Assembly: GCF_043557345.1 (NCBI RefSeq)
Contig: NZ_JBIFFV010000008.1
Coordinates: 1-64,000 of the forward strand
Source: Sulfitobacter sp043557345
GTDB taxonomy: Bacteria; Pseudomonadota; Alphaproteobacteria; Rhodobacterales; Rhodobacteraceae
Reading direction: 5' to 3'
DNA: 64,000 nucleotides
Part shown: positions 17,375 to 26,215 of the stretch, piece after piece
How the letters are laid out: every line of letters begins with the position of its first letter
How positions within the stretch are numbered: the stretch's first letter is position 1
Position numbers and translations under genes: made by a program
The notes under the pieces: model-generated
The model's database searches: none
The model's input: the letters and a program-made list of their open reading frames with translations, nothing else
Told to the model about the DNA's origin: nothing

Positions 17375-17402
17375 AAGGGCGCGGCGCATTCCGCGCCCTT
17401 TT
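17375..17402 (+). terminator. Terminator after glnA
   Basis: AAGGGCGCGG (17375-17384) pairs perfectly with CCGCGCCCTT (17391-17400) and runs into further T residues, 38 bases after the glnA stop. Confidence 0.8.
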
Positions 17403-17475
17403 GCATGGCACCCCCCGGAACGGAGCCAGACTTGCCGCGTTTGCTTGGCAGAGCGGTAAGTAAGGGGTGCGCATC

Positions 17476-18066
17476 ATGGCCAATGATTCAACGGCGCTGA
17501 CAGATGTTGTTGATGAATTGAAAGACGCCTCCGAAGGGAAAGACACCGTCGACGTTGGCCAGTTGATCGACGCGCTTGACCAGCGCGGCTATGGCCCCGC
17601 CCTTGCCGTTTTGCCGTTGATAGAGCTTACCCCCCTTGGCGGCATTCCTGGCTTTCCAACCGCGCTGGCCCTTTTGGTGGGGACCATCGCGCTGCGGATG
17701 CTGCTGGGGTATGAGCATTTCTGGGCGCCGAGCTGGCTGCGCAAACGCAGCATGGATTCCGACAAGGTACTGAAGTCTGTCGAATGGCTGCGGCCCGTCT
17801 CGCAATGGATCGACGACAAACTCCAAGCTCGGCTCTCGCGTATCGCAGGCCCCGCCGGTCAGAAGGTCGCCTGCGTCGTCATCCTTGCCCTGTGCTTTGC
17901 CGTTCCCCCGCTTGAAGTGGTGCCCTTCGCCACCTCCGCGCCGATGATCGTGATATCCATCTTCGGGCTGGCGCTGCTCTATCGTGACGGGCTGCTGATG
18001 CTGCTGGGCTTCATCGGCGCCGGTATCGCGGCTTTTGCCGGGGTGTCTTATTTTCTGGGCGGCTGA
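17476..18066 (+). CDS. exoD: ExoD-family membrane protein
   Basis: A 196-residue inner-membrane protein of the ExoD family, first linked to exopolysaccharide synthesis in rhizobia; biochemical role unresolved. Visible features are a soluble N-terminus (LIDALDQRGYGPALAVLPLI), the conserved ELTPLGGIPGFPTALALLVG, a W-rich linker around SWLRKRSMDSDKV and three C-terminal hydrophobic segments ending LLMLLGFIGAGIAAFAGVSY. ATG 17476 has AAGGGG seven bases upstream; a GTG nine bases earlier is in frame but too close to the site. Single transcription unit as far as can be seen. Confidence 0.85.
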   Translation: MANDSTALTDVVDELKDASEGKDTVDVGQLIDALDQRGYGPALAVLPLIELTPLGGIPGFPTALALLVGTIALRMLLGYEHFWAPSWLRKRSMDSDKVLKSVEWLRPVSQWIDDKLQARLSRIAGPAGQKVACVVILALCFAVPPLEVVPFATSAPMIVISIFGLALLYRDGLLMLLGFIGAGIAAFAGVSYFLGG

Positions 18067-18148
18067 CCGCCCCGCGCCGCACCATCGCCATAAAAGAGCC
18101 ACAGCGCTTAAGCAATCTTTACCATGACCCTGCGAAGGAAGCGGATAG

Positions 18149-18379
18149 ATGGCGATGTCCACGACGACCTTTAACGAGCGGCTGCACCGCATCGAACAGC
18201 GCGCCAAACAGGCGCGCGGCAAGCAGCGCCGTGCCAAGCGCAGCCGGAAAGGGCTGATGTTTCTGGTAACCGTCGGCCTGCTGTTCGGCGGGGCAAGCTT
18301 TGCCCAAGACAGCGCCCCGCAGGTCAATCTCTGGGCCGGCACCGCCTTTGAATATCTCCGCGCCCTTCTGCCGCGCTAA
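18149..18379 (+). CDS. Small single-pass membrane protein, unknown
   Basis: A 76-residue protein with a very basic N-terminal half (AKQARGKQRRAKRSRKG, residues about 19-35), then one hydrophobic helix (LMFLVTVGLLFGGASFA) and a short C-terminal tail. The basic patch before the helix predicts a cytoplasmic N-terminus. GAAGGAAG lies 7-14 bases before ATG, a good ribosome binding site. I do not recognise a family; it sits between exoD and a lytic transglycosylase. Confidence 0.65.
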   Translation: MAMSTTTFNERLHRIEQRAKQARGKQRRAKRSRKGLMFLVTVGLLFGGASFAQDSAPQVNLWAGTAFEYLRALLPR

Positions 18380-18475
18380 GGGACAAAGTTTTTCCCTTTC
18401 CGTCGCCAAGTGAGTTGAACCGTTGCCCATATGGGCTAACCTTTGCTCGGCACACAGACGCAGAGGGTCAATCTC

Positions 18476-19276
18476 ATGTTCAAAACACTTTTCACCACCA
18501 CCGCGGCCATCTGCACCTTCATGGCCGCGCCCACTCTGGCCGCCCAATGCGGCAACACGGCCAATGGCTTTGACGCGTGGAAAGGTGCCTTCGCCCAAGA
18601 GGCCCGCGCCGCAGGCGTCGGCCAGCGCGGTTTGGATGCCTTGGCAAGCGCACGCTACGCCAATGGCACCATATCCGCCGACCGGAACCAAAAGTCCTTC
18701 AAATACTCCCTGTCTAAATTCATGCAGGTGCGCGGCGCGGATACGATTGTGGCCCAAGGCCGCAAGCGCAAAGCGCGCAATGCCGGGCTTTATAACGCGC
18801 TTGAGCAGCGCTACGGCGTGCCTGCGGGTGTTTTGCTGGCGATCCACGGGATGGAGACAGGCTTTGGCGGGTTCATGGGCAATAGCGGTGTTGTCTCGGC
18901 CATCACCACGCTGGCCTACGACTGCCGCCGCTCGGACTTTTTCGTGCCCCATGCCATCGGCGCGTTGAAACTGGTCGACCGCGGCGCCATCACCTCGAAC
19001 ACCCAAGGGGCCAAACATGGGGAGTTGGGCCATACGCAATTCCTGCCGGGCAATGCGCTGACATATGGCGTAGACGGCAACGGTGACGGCCGGGTGGACT
19101 TCTATAACGAAGTCGACGCGCTGGCCTCGACCGCCAATTTCCTGCGCCAGAAAGGCTGGCAGCCGGGGGCGGGCTATCAAGAGGGTCAGCCGAACTTCCG
19201 CGTCATTCAGGCGTGGAACGCGGCGGGCGTATACCAAAAGGCAATCGCCATCATGGCGAGCCGCATCGACGGCTAA
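18476..19276 (+). CDS. Lytic murein transglycosylase (MltB/SLT_2 type)
   Basis: A 266-residue periplasmic peptidoglycan-cleaving enzyme. Residues 1-22 are a signal peptide ending near TLAAQ. The catalytic glutamate lies in IHGMETGFGGFMGNSG (about 124-139). GHTQFLPGNALTYGVDGNGDGRVDFYNEVDALASTANFL gives the SLT_2 substrate-binding and fold signature, here with an EF-hand-like DGNGDGRVDF. It is shorter than E. coli MltB and has no lipobox, so it is probably soluble. ATG 18476 was chosen for the signal peptide; the open frame extends to 18443. Confidence 0.88.
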   Translation: MFKTLFTTTAAICTFMAAPTLAAQCGNTANGFDAWKGAFAQEARAAGVGQRGLDALASARYANGTISADRNQKSFKYSLSKFMQVRGADTIVAQGRKRKARNAGLYNALEQRYGVPAGVLLAIHGMETGFGGFMGNSGVVSAITTLAYDCRRSDFFVPHAIGALKLVDRGAITSNTQGAKHGELGHTQFLPGNALTYGVDGNGDGRVDFYNEVDALASTANFLRQKGWQPGAGYQEGQPNFRVIQAWNAAGVYQKAIAIMASRIDG

Positions 19277-19296
19277 GATCACACTTAAACTTTGTT

Positions 19297-19336
19297 AAGC
19301 GGCGGCGCGTCCCAATCGGGGCGCGCCGCTTGCTTT
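19297..19336 (+). terminator. Terminator after the transglycosylase
   Basis: AAGCGGCG followed by GCGCG (19297-19309) pairs with CGCGCCGCTT (19322-19331) with one bulge, then GCTTTT. It lies 20 bases after the stop. Confidence 0.6.
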
Positions 19337-19482
19337 TGTGCAAGGGGCACGCCTTTGCGCCCCATTTTACCCCCGCAAGCCAAGGGGTTCCCAGCAATCT
19401 TTTACCCCGCCCGGGGAACCGCGCGCGGCGTCAGTCGTTGGACCGTAGATAAGCAAATTGCTGCACACGAATGGAGGGACCC

Positions 19483-19551
19483 ATGCACGGAATTTTCTAC
19501 CTCATCGGCCTGATCGTGGTCGTTCTCGCGATCCTGAATCTCGTATTTTAA
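19483..19551 (+). CDS. 22-residue hydrophobic peptide
   Basis: A tiny frame starting MHGIFYLIGLIVVV and ending NLVF is preceded by GGAGGG seven bases upstream, a near-perfect Shine-Dalgarno. The whole peptide would be one transmembrane helix. Its stop codon abuts the AAGGAGG ribosome binding site of the next gene, so the two are likely co-transcribed and coupled. I believe similar short peptides occur in other roseobacters, from memory. It may be a small envelope-stress protein; function unknown. Confidence 0.65.
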   Translation: MHGIFYLIGLIVVVLAILNLVF

Positions 19552-19562
19552 AGGAGGTCACC

Positions 19563-20180
19563 ATGCCCGACAACAACACCACACAGTCTCAAAGCGCCGC
19601 CGCCAAAGAGCAGGCTGCCGCTGCGAAAGACAAGGCAGCCGCTGCCGCAAGCAGCGCTGCTGACACCGCCAAGGCGCACGCCCGCGACGTGGCTGATACC
19701 GTCTCTGCCGAAGCGACAAACTACGCCTACCAAGCGCGCGACACTGCCGCTGACGAGGTGAAAGGCGTGGCTTCCGCACTGCGCACCGCGGCCGATGAGC
19801 TGCGCAGCGGCTCCCCGCAGGAACGCAGCTTTAGCCAGTTGGCCGACGGTCTTGCCGATGTCTCTGACACCATGCGCGACAAAGACTTGGGCGAAATGAT
19901 GAGCGACCTGAACGGTTTCGCCAAGCGTAACCCGCTGGTCTTTCTCGGTGGCGCGGCCCTGTTGGGCTTCGTGGCGACCCGTTTCGCCAAAGCCTCCAGC
20001 GATCGGCCACAGGGCGGCTATGCCGGCTCCGGCGTCGAATATGACGATGACGACCGCATTGATCGCCCGATGACCGGCACGCCGCCCACAGGTGCTGCCA
20101 GCACCGTGCCGGGCCGCACCGCCGCTCAGCCGACAACACAGCCTGCCGCGCCCAACGTCGTAACAGGAGAGAAAGCATGA
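19563..20180 (+). CDS. DUF883/ElaB-like membrane-anchored protein
   Basis: A 205-residue protein with an Ala/Lys-rich amphipathic helical N-terminal half (AAAKEQAAAAKDKAAAAASS), then a glycine-rich hydrophobic helix NPLVFLGGAALLGFVATRFA (about 124-143) and an acidic, Pro/Thr-rich tail. This resembles DUF883/YqjD-ElaB type proteins, which attach to the inner membrane; the assignment is by architecture. AAGGAGG precedes ATG 19563. It is followed by a holin-like gene (four-base overlap) and a DUF3618 gene, together forming an envelope-associated operon. Confidence 0.65.
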   Translation: MPDNNTTQSQSAAAKEQAAAAKDKAAAAASSAADTAKAHARDVADTVSAEATNYAYQARDTAADEVKGVASALRTAADELRSGSPQERSFSQLADGLADVSDTMRDKDLGEMMSDLNGFAKRNPLVFLGGAALLGFVATRFAKASSDRPQGGYAGSGVEYDDDDRIDRPMTGTPPTGAASTVPGRTAAQPTTQPAAPNVVTGEKA

Positions 20181-20575
20181 CCACCGAAAGCAATAAATCC
20201 GCCGGGAGCCTGCTGACCGAAGCACTCTCCCACGTCAGTTCGCTGATGCGCAAAGAGGTCGATCTGGCCCGCGCCGAGGTGAACGAGAACCTGAAACATG
20301 CGGGCGTGGCCATTGGCCTGATCGTCGGCGCCGTGGTTGTGGCCCTGACCGCTCTCAATGTGCTGAGCGCCGCTCTGGTTGCTGCCCTGACCGAAGCTGG
20401 CATTGCCGCTGGTTGGTCTGCCGTGATCGTCGGCGTTCTGCTGGCCATCGTCGCCTATGTGATGGTCCAGAAAGGCACCAACGATCTGAAGCTTAACAGC
20501 CTTGCGCCGACCCGCACCGTTAAAAACGTCAAGCGTGACGCAGAGACCATGAAGGAGGTCTACGATGACAAATGA
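20177..20575 (+). CDS. Phage-holin-family/DUF1469 membrane protein
   Basis: A 132-residue protein with a soluble N-terminal helix (LLTEALSHVSSLMRKEVDLA, then RAEVNENLKHAG) and two transmembrane helices (about 43-65 and 72-95). This is the pattern of the DUF1469 'putative actinobacterial holin-X, holin superfamily III' family. Despite the name, it is usually chromosomal and next to DUF883/DUF3618 proteins (E. coli yqjE is in yqjCDE). It overlaps both neighbours, by four and 11 bases, so translation is coupled. Confidence 0.75.
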   Translation: MTTESNKSAGSLLTEALSHVSSLMRKEVDLARAEVNENLKHAGVAIGLIVGAVVVALTALNVLSAALVAALTEAGIAAGWSAVIVGVLLAIVAYVMVQKGTNDLKLNSLAPTRTVKNVKRDAETMKEVYDDK

Positions 20576-21836
20576 CTCCAGAAACCCCGAAGAAATTGAA
20601 CGCGAAATCGAACGGGAGCGCGCCGGTCTGGCCAATACGCTGGACGATTTGCAAGACCGCTTTTCGGTCGAAGGCATCGCGCGCCAGTTTTCCGACCAGT
20701 TCCGCGAACATGGCGGCGACTGGGGGCGCTCCATCTCTGACGCGGCCAAGCGCAACCCGGTTGCGCTGGCGCTGACCGGCGCGGGTCTTGCGTGGATGAT
20801 GTTCGGCAGCGGCAACAGCCGTGACCGCCGGGGCTACGAAGGGCTGGACCGCGACCGCGCACATCCCGTGCCGGTGCCGGTCACCGATATTGAAAACCGC
20901 CCCGCCCTGCGCGACGCCCGCCGTTCCTCGGCCCCGGCGAGCCCCTATGCGTCCAGCTATGGCTCCGAACGTGGCGCGGGTGACAATGTGCCCGCATGGG
21001 CCCGTGACGTGCATCATGACGACGATGAGGGTCGCGGCCTTGGTGACCGTGCCCGTTCGGCCGCAAGCAGCGTGAAAGGGGCCGCAGGCTCCGCCGCAAG
21101 CGGCGTGTCCGGGGCCGCAGGCTCTGCCGCCGGGAGCGTCAAAGGCGCTGCAAGCTCGGCTGCCGGTCGTGCCCGCTCTGCCGGGTCGTCGGTCGCCAGT
21201 GGTGCCCGCTATGCCCGGGACCGCGCGTCCTATGGCACACGCTCTGCCGTCGACAGCATCCGCAGCACCGCCAGCGGCGCCGCCCATAGCGTGCGTGACA
21301 GCGCCAATGCCGCCAACGAGCGTGCCCATGCGCTGCGGGACCGCCTGTCGGAAGGCACCGAGAACATGACCGCCGAAGCGCGTGAACGTATCGTGATGGC
21401 CCGTGCCCGCGCTGTGGACGCGTGGAATGCCGGTGGCCGCTATGCCCGCCAGGGCGGTGAGCGTGCGGCGGATATGTTTGACGAGCATCCGATGGTCGCC
21501 GGTGCGCTGGCCCTCGCCGTGGGTGCCGCGATCGGTGCCGCCCTGCCCCGCAGCCGCACCGAGGACGCCTATCTGGGCGAGCATAGCGACGCGCTCTTTA
21601 ACGAAGCCGAGCGTATCTACGCGGAAGAGCGTGACAAGCTCAGCAAGGTCGCCAAGGCCGCGACGGATGAAGCGAGCAAGGTCTTGAAAGAGACCAAGGC
21701 CAATGCCGATGCCGCCGCCGACGAAGAGACCGCTGCCGATGCCGCCGTCAAGAAGGCGAAGGAGAGCGGTCAGCGCGTGGCGGATGCCGCAAAAAAGGAA
21801 GCCGACAAGCAAAAGCTCGGTGACGTGAAGAACTAA
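20565..21836 (+). CDS. DUF3618-domain protein with long Ala/Ser repeat region
   Basis: A 423-residue protein. The N-terminus (RNPEEIEREIERERAGLANT, LDDLQDRFS) is the DUF3618 domain, followed by the short hydrophobic segment NPVALALTGAGLAWMMFGSG. A central region (about 165-255) is built from short SVKGAAGSAASGVSGAAGSA-type repeats, which predict a long amphipathic helix. A second hydrophobic segment (HPMVAGALALAVGAAIGAAL) and a Lys/Ala-rich helical tail follow. It is the last gene of the operon with the DUF883- and holin-like genes. A membrane-shaping or envelope-stress role is inference. Confidence 0.75.
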   Translation: MTNDSRNPEEIEREIERERAGLANTLDDLQDRFSVEGIARQFSDQFREHGGDWGRSISDAAKRNPVALALTGAGLAWMMFGSGNSRDRRGYEGLDRDRAHPVPVPVTDIENRPALRDARRSSAPASPYASSYGSERGAGDNVPAWARDVHHDDDEGRGLGDRARSAASSVKGAAGSAASGVSGAAGSAAGSVKGAASSAAGRARSAGSSVASGARYARDRASYGTRSAVDSIRSTASGAAHSVRDSANAANERAHALRDRLSEGTENMTAEARERIVMARARAVDAWNAGGRYARQGGERAADMFDEHPMVAGALALAVGAAIGAALPRSRTEDAYLGEHSDALFNEAERIYAEERDKLSKVAKAATDEASKVLKETKANADAAADEETAADAAVKKAKESGQRVADAAKKEADKQKLGDVKN

Positions 21837-21847
21837 GCCAAGCCTAG

Positions 21848-21878
21848 GCCCGCTCCCGACCTCGGGGGCGGGCATATT
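21848..21878 (+). terminator. Terminator after the DUF3618 gene
   Basis: GCCCGCTCCCGA (from 21848) pairs with TCGGGGGCGGGC (to 21873) with one mismatch and is followed by ATATTTT. Confidence 0.7.
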
Positions 21879-21911
21879 TTACGCCTCAAGTTAAAATTCG
21901 AAGGACCAGAT

Positions 21912-22859
21912 ATGGCGCGCGGACGGAAAGCGGAAACGCCGATGGAAATACCGGCCCCCGGATGGAAAGACATCCTATTACGGGTCAAGGATGAGATCGC
22001 CGCCGATCACGTGTCGCTTGTCGCCGCCGGTGTCGCTTTTTACGCGCTGCTGGCGATTTTCCCTGCCGTGACCGCCCTGATGGCCCTCGCCGGGCTGGTG
22101 ATGGAGCCCGCGCAGGTTACCGCGCAGCTTGAATCCCTCACCAACCTCATTCCCGAAGAAGCCGCCACGATCATCCTTGACCAAGCCGTCGCCGTGACCG
22201 GGTCGGAAGAGACAGGTCTCGGCTGGGCCTTCCTGATTGGTCTGGCACTCGCGCTCTACTCCGCCTCAAAGGGTGTGGGCAGTCTGATGGAGGGGCTGAA
22301 CGTCGCCTATGACGAAGATGAGACACGCGGTTTCATTTCCAAACTCATCTGGACGCTGGGCCTCACCCTTATGTTGATTGGGGTGCTGCTTTTGGGTCTT
22401 TCGGCCACACTGGCCGTGCCTGCCGTGGTCGCCTTCTTCGCCCTGCCGGATTGGTTTGAGACGCTGCTCACCTATGGCAGTTGGGTGCTGCTCGCAGCAC
22501 TCACCACGCTCGCGCTGGCGGTGCTCTACCGTTATGGCCCCGCCCGTGACGATGCGGAATGGAAATGGCTCACCCCCGGTTCCATCATCGCCTGTATCCT
22601 GTGGATCGTAGCCTCCGTCGGCTTCTCGATCTACGTCAGCAATTTCGGCAGCTACAACGAGAGTTTCGGCAGCATGGCCGGGGCGATCATCTTGCTCATG
22701 TGGCTGTGGATCTCAGCTTTCATCGTGCTTTTGGGGGCTGAGTTCAACTCCGAGATGGAGGCCCAGACCCGCAAGGACAGCACCACCGGTCCGGATGAGC
22801 CGATGGGCCAACGCGACGCGGTCAAGGCCGACAGGCTGGGCCGCGCGAAGGGAAAGTAG
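21912..22859 (+). CDS. YihY/BrkB-family membrane protein
   Basis: A 315-residue integral membrane protein of the YihY/virulence factor BrkB family, whose function is unclear (it is not RNase BN, as once thought). The family block DHVSLVAAGVAFYALLAIFP (about 34-53) is clear, as are SASKGVGSLMEGLNVAYDED and FGSYNESFGSMAGAIILLMW. About six transmembrane helices are visible. It follows the DUF883/holin/DUF3618 operon after a terminator and precedes ku by 10 bases, so it is probably co-transcribed with the repair genes. Confidence 0.9.
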   Translation: MARGRKAETPMEIPAPGWKDILLRVKDEIAADHVSLVAAGVAFYALLAIFPAVTALMALAGLVMEPAQVTAQLESLTNLIPEEAATIILDQAVAVTGSEETGLGWAFLIGLALALYSASKGVGSLMEGLNVAYDEDETRGFISKLIWTLGLTLMLIGVLLLGLSATLAVPAVVAFFALPDWFETLLTYGSWVLLAALTTLALAVLYRYGPARDDAEWKWLTPGSIIACILWIVASVGFSIYVSNFGSYNESFGSMAGAIILLMWLWISAFIVLLGAEFNSEMEAQTRKDSTTGPDEPMGQRDAVKADRLGRAKGK

Positions 22860-22869
22860 GAGAGGTCTC

Positions 22870-23709
22870 ATGGCACCGCGCGCACTTTGGAAAGGTCAAC
22901 TTCGCCTCTCGCTGGTGTCGATTCCGGTCGAAATATTCTCGGCCACCAAGACCAATTCCAAAGTCTCCTTCCGGCAAATTCACAAACCCTCGGGCAAGCG
23001 GGTGCGCTATGAGAAATCCGTGCCCGGCATCGGCCCGGTCAAGGCTGAGGATATCGTCAAAGGCTATGAGGTCGGCAGCGACGAATATATCCTGCTCGAC
23101 CCCGATGAGGTGGATGAGATCAAGCTGGAGACGAAAAAGACCTTCGAGTTGGTGCAATTTGTCGATGCCTGCGAAATCTCTCCGCTCTATTTCGACAAAC
23201 CCTATTACATCACCGCCTCCGACGATCTGGCCCAAGACGCCTACCGCGTGGTGCGCGACGCGCTGCGCCAAGCGGGCAAGGTCGGTCTGGGGCAAGTGAC
23301 CATGCGGGGCAAGGAATATCTGGCCTGCGTCAAACCCTGCGGCGACGGGCTGTTGATGGAGACGCTGCACTATGCCGATGAGTTGCGCGAGGCGGATGAG
23401 ATTTTCACCGATATCGAGGACGACAAGACCGACAAGGAACTGCTGGAGGTTGCGACCTCGCTGATCGACAAGAAAACCGCGCCCTTCGACGCCTCCGCCT
23501 ATACCGACAAATACGCCGAAGCGATGCAAAAGCTGTTGGATGCGAAGGTGAAGAACAAAAAGACCCCGCGCGTGCAGACCGGGGATGACAGCGCCGCCGA
23601 GGGCGAGAATGTGATCGACCTTATGGGCGCGCTGAAAGAGAGCCTGAAAGAAGCGGGGGGTGGGAAATCCAGCGCCAAGAAAAAGGCGCCGCGTAAGAAA
23701 GCATCGTGA
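22870..23709 (+). CDS. ku: Non-homologous end-joining protein Ku
   Basis: Homodimeric ring that binds DNA double-strand ends and recruits LigD. The 279 residues begin MAPRALWKGQLRLSLVSIPV, the standard bacterial Ku start, and contain the bridge-region block RQIHKPSGKRVRYEKSVPG and ELVQFVDACEISPLYFDKPY. The Lys/Arg-rich C-terminal tail (SSAKKKAPRKKAS) is the usual DNA-binding extension. ATG at 22870 follows AGGAGAGG. The stop overlaps the ligD start (TGATG), so the two are coupled. Confidence 0.96.
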   Translation: MAPRALWKGQLRLSLVSIPVEIFSATKTNSKVSFRQIHKPSGKRVRYEKSVPGIGPVKAEDIVKGYEVGSDEYILLDPDEVDEIKLETKKTFELVQFVDACEISPLYFDKPYYITASDDLAQDAYRVVRDALRQAGKVGLGQVTMRGKEYLACVKPCGDGLLMETLHYADELREADEIFTDIEDDKTDKELLEVATSLIDKKTAPFDASAYTDKYAEAMQKLLDAKVKNKKTPRVQTGDDSAAEGENVIDLMGALKESLKEAGGGKSSAKKKAPRKKAS

Positions 23710-26168
23710 TGGCCAAATCCCCCGACAGGCTGGCCAGCTACAACGCCAAACGCGATTTCGACGCGACAGCCGAGCCGCGCGGCCAGATCGGCAGCGGTGC
23801 GGGGCAAAGTTTTGTCGTTCAGAAACACGATGCCACCCGCCTACACTATGATTTCCGCCTTGAATGGGAAGGGGTGCTGCTGAGTTGGGCCGTGACCAAA
23901 GGCCCCTCCCCCGACCCGTCGGAAAAGCGCCTTGCCGTGCGGACCGAGGACCACCCGCTCGACTACGGCGGGTTCGAGGGGACGATCCCCAAGGGGCAAT
24001 ATGGAGGCGGTACGGTGATGCTCTGGGACCGGGGTACATGGATGCCGCAGGTCGATGTGGCCAAGGGGCTGAAAGACGGCAAACTCAAGTTCACGCTGCA
24101 GGGCCAGCACATGCAGGGCGGTTGGACGCTGGTGCGGATGCGGGGCCGGGAAAAGCGAGAGAACTGGCTTCTGATCAAGGAACGTGACGACTATGCCCGC
24201 GATCTGCCCGATGGGCTGACCAAAGGCACCGCCCGGTCGATCACCACGGGCCGCACCATGGCCGAGATCGCCAAGGACGCCCCCGCCAAAAAGGTCGCCG
24301 ACCCGCGCCCCAAACGCAAAGGCAAGAACCCCGCTTTCGTCAAACCCCAGCTTGCCACCCTCGTCGCCGACGCGCCCGAGGGGGACGGCTGGATGCATGA
24401 GACGAAGTTCGACGGCTACCGCTGTCTGGTGTCCCTCGGCAAGGACGGCACGCGGCTATTTACCCGCTCAGGCAAGGATTGGACCGTTAAGTTCGGCGCG
24501 CTTCGGGCCGCCTTCGATCTGCTGCCCTGCGACCGGGCGCTGTTGGACGGAGAGGTCATGGCGGCCAAGATCAACGGCTCGGCCTTCTCCTCGTTGCAAA
24601 AGGCGCTGAAAGAGGGGCATCCGCTGGTCTTTTACGCCTTCGATCTGCTGGCGCTCGACGGGGAGGATTTTCGCGCCGCGCCGCAGATGGACCGCCGCGC
24701 CCGTCTGGCGCAGTTGCTATCCGGCGTCCCCGCAGGCGGGCCGCTGCGGCTGAGCGAACATGTCGTCGGCCATGGCCCCGAAGTCTTCGACCGCGCCTGC
24801 AAAGCCGGGGCCGAGGGGATCATCTCCAAACGCATCGACGCGCCCTATGCTGGCAGGCGCAGCAAAAGCTGGCTCAAGGTCAAATGCACCCGGCGACAGG
24901 AATTCGTCATCATCGGCTATTCCCCCTCCGACAAAAAGGGCCGGGCCTTTGCCTCGCTCCTGCTGGGCAGCCATGAGGGCGGGGAATTGCGCTACAAGGG
25001 CCGCGTCGGCACGGGGTTTTCCGAGGCGGTGATGGCCGACCTCGCCCGCGCCATGACCGCCCGCAAGACCCCGCCCGCGAGCGATGTGCCAACGGAGGTG
25101 GCGCGCGATGCCAAATGGGTCCGCGCCGATCTGGTGGCCGAGGTCGATTTTGCCGAATTTACCGCCGATGGCGTGATCCGCCACGGCAGTTTTCTGGGCC
25201 TGCGCGAGGATAAGAACGCGAGCAACGTGACCATGGAGGAACCGCAGGAGGAGCCGGAAATGGGCGATGGCAGCAAGATCGGCGGCGTGCAGATCAGCAA
25301 CGCCGACCGCAGAGTCTTCCCCGATGCGGGCTGCACCAAAGGCGATGTGGCGCGGCATTACCAACGCGTTGGCGAGCGAATGATCGACCTCATGGGCCAC
25401 CGCCCGCTGTCGCTCTTCCGCTGCCCCTCGGGGATCGACGGGCAATGTTTCTTTCAGAAGCACGACAGCGGCGGGATGCCCGACGCGCTGTCACGAGTCT
25501 CAATCAAGGAAAGCGATGGCGAGGCGGCGGATTACCTCTATGCCACGCGCCCCGACAGCCTGATCGCGGCGGCGCAGATGGGCAGTCTGGAATATCACAT
25601 CTGGGGCGCGCGAGTAGATCGGTTGGACCGCCCCGACCGGCTGGTTTTTGACCTCGACCCCGATGAAGGGCTGGATTGGGCCGATGTCCGCGCGGCGGCC
25701 TTTGAGCTGCGCGATGCGCTGGCGGGCCTCGGCCTGCGATCGGGGGTGATCGTCACCGGCGGCAAGGGCGTGCATGTCTGGCTGGCCCTGCGCCGGACGC
25801 GCGGTTGGGAAACGGTCAAACTTTTCGCCAAGACCTTTGCCCATGTCATGGCCGCGCAAGACCCCGACCGCTATATCGCGACCATGTCCAAGGCCAAGCG
25901 CAAGGGCCGGATTTTCATCGACTGGCTGCGCAATGAACGCGGCGCCACGGCCATCGCGCCCTATTCCCTGCGCGCGCGTCCCGCTGCGCCGGTCGCCGTG
26001 CCGGTGACATGGGAGGAGTTGGAAACGCTCGACAGCGCGAATGGCTTTCACATGGGCGATATGGCCGCGCGGCTAGATCAGCCCTGCCCGGCGCTGGCGG
26101 TGCAGGAGGATCTGCAATCGCTGACCGATGGGGTGATCGACAGGTTGCAGGAATGGTCTGAAAGGTGA
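23709..26168 (+). CDS. ligD: Multifunctional DNA ligase D (NHEJ)
   Basis: An 819-residue end-processing enzyme with three domains. First is a 3'-phosphoesterase (about 35-160: HDATRLHYDFRLEWEGVLLS, then GGFEGTIPKGQYGGGTV). Second is an ATP-dependent ligase with adenylated Lys233 in ETKFDGYRC and a C-terminal OB fold (FLGLREDKN). Third is a primase/polymerase (from about 530, metal motif FDLDPDEG near 648). This PE-ligase-polymerase order is the Pseudomonas-type arrangement. Together with Ku it forms a two-component end-joining system. Start at 23709, with a GTG one codon earlier that is less likely. A hairpin follows the stop. Confidence 0.96.
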   Translation: MAKSPDRLASYNAKRDFDATAEPRGQIGSGAGQSFVVQKHDATRLHYDFRLEWEGVLLSWAVTKGPSPDPSEKRLAVRTEDHPLDYGGFEGTIPKGQYGGGTVMLWDRGTWMPQVDVAKGLKDGKLKFTLQGQHMQGGWTLVRMRGREKRENWLLIKERDDYARDLPDGLTKGTARSITTGRTMAEIAKDAPAKKVADPRPKRKGKNPAFVKPQLATLVADAPEGDGWMHETKFDGYRCLVSLGKDGTRLFTRSGKDWTVKFGALRAAFDLLPCDRALLDGEVMAAKINGSAFSSLQKALKEGHPLVFYAFDLLALDGEDFRAAPQMDRRARLAQLLSGVPAGGPLRLSEHVVGHGPEVFDRACKAGAEGIISKRIDAPYAGRRSKSWLKVKCTRRQEFVIIGYSPSDKKGRAFASLLLGSHEGGELRYKGRVGTGFSEAVMADLARAMTARKTPPASDVPTEVARDAKWVRADLVAEVDFAEFTADGVIRHGSFLGLREDKNASNVTMEEPQEEPEMGDGSKIGGVQISNADRRVFPDAGCTKGDVARHYQRVGERMIDLMGHRPLSLFRCPSGIDGQCFFQKHDSGGMPDALSRVSIKESDGEAADYLYATRPDSLIAAAQMGSLEYHIWGARVDRLDRPDRLVFDLDPDEGLDWADVRAAAFELRDALAGLGLRSGVIVTGGKGVHVWLALRRTRGWETVKLFAKTFAHVMAAQDPDRYIATMSKAKRKGRIFIDWLRNERGATAIAPYSLRARPAAPVAVPVTWEELETLDSANGFHMGDMAARLDQPCPALAVQEDLQSLTDGVIDRLQEWSER

Positions 26169-26173
26169 TGCAA

Positions 26174-26201
26174 GATTGGCCGCGAGGGTGCGCGGCCAAT
26201 C
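26174..26201. terminator. Bidirectional terminator hairpin between ligD and the PLP enzyme
   Basis: GATTGGCCGCG (26174-26184) and CGCGGCCAATC (26191-26201) form an 11-base-pair perfect stem between two converging genes. T-tracts are weak on both sides. Confidence 0.65.
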
Positions 26202-26215
26202 CGGTTTCCCTGCAC

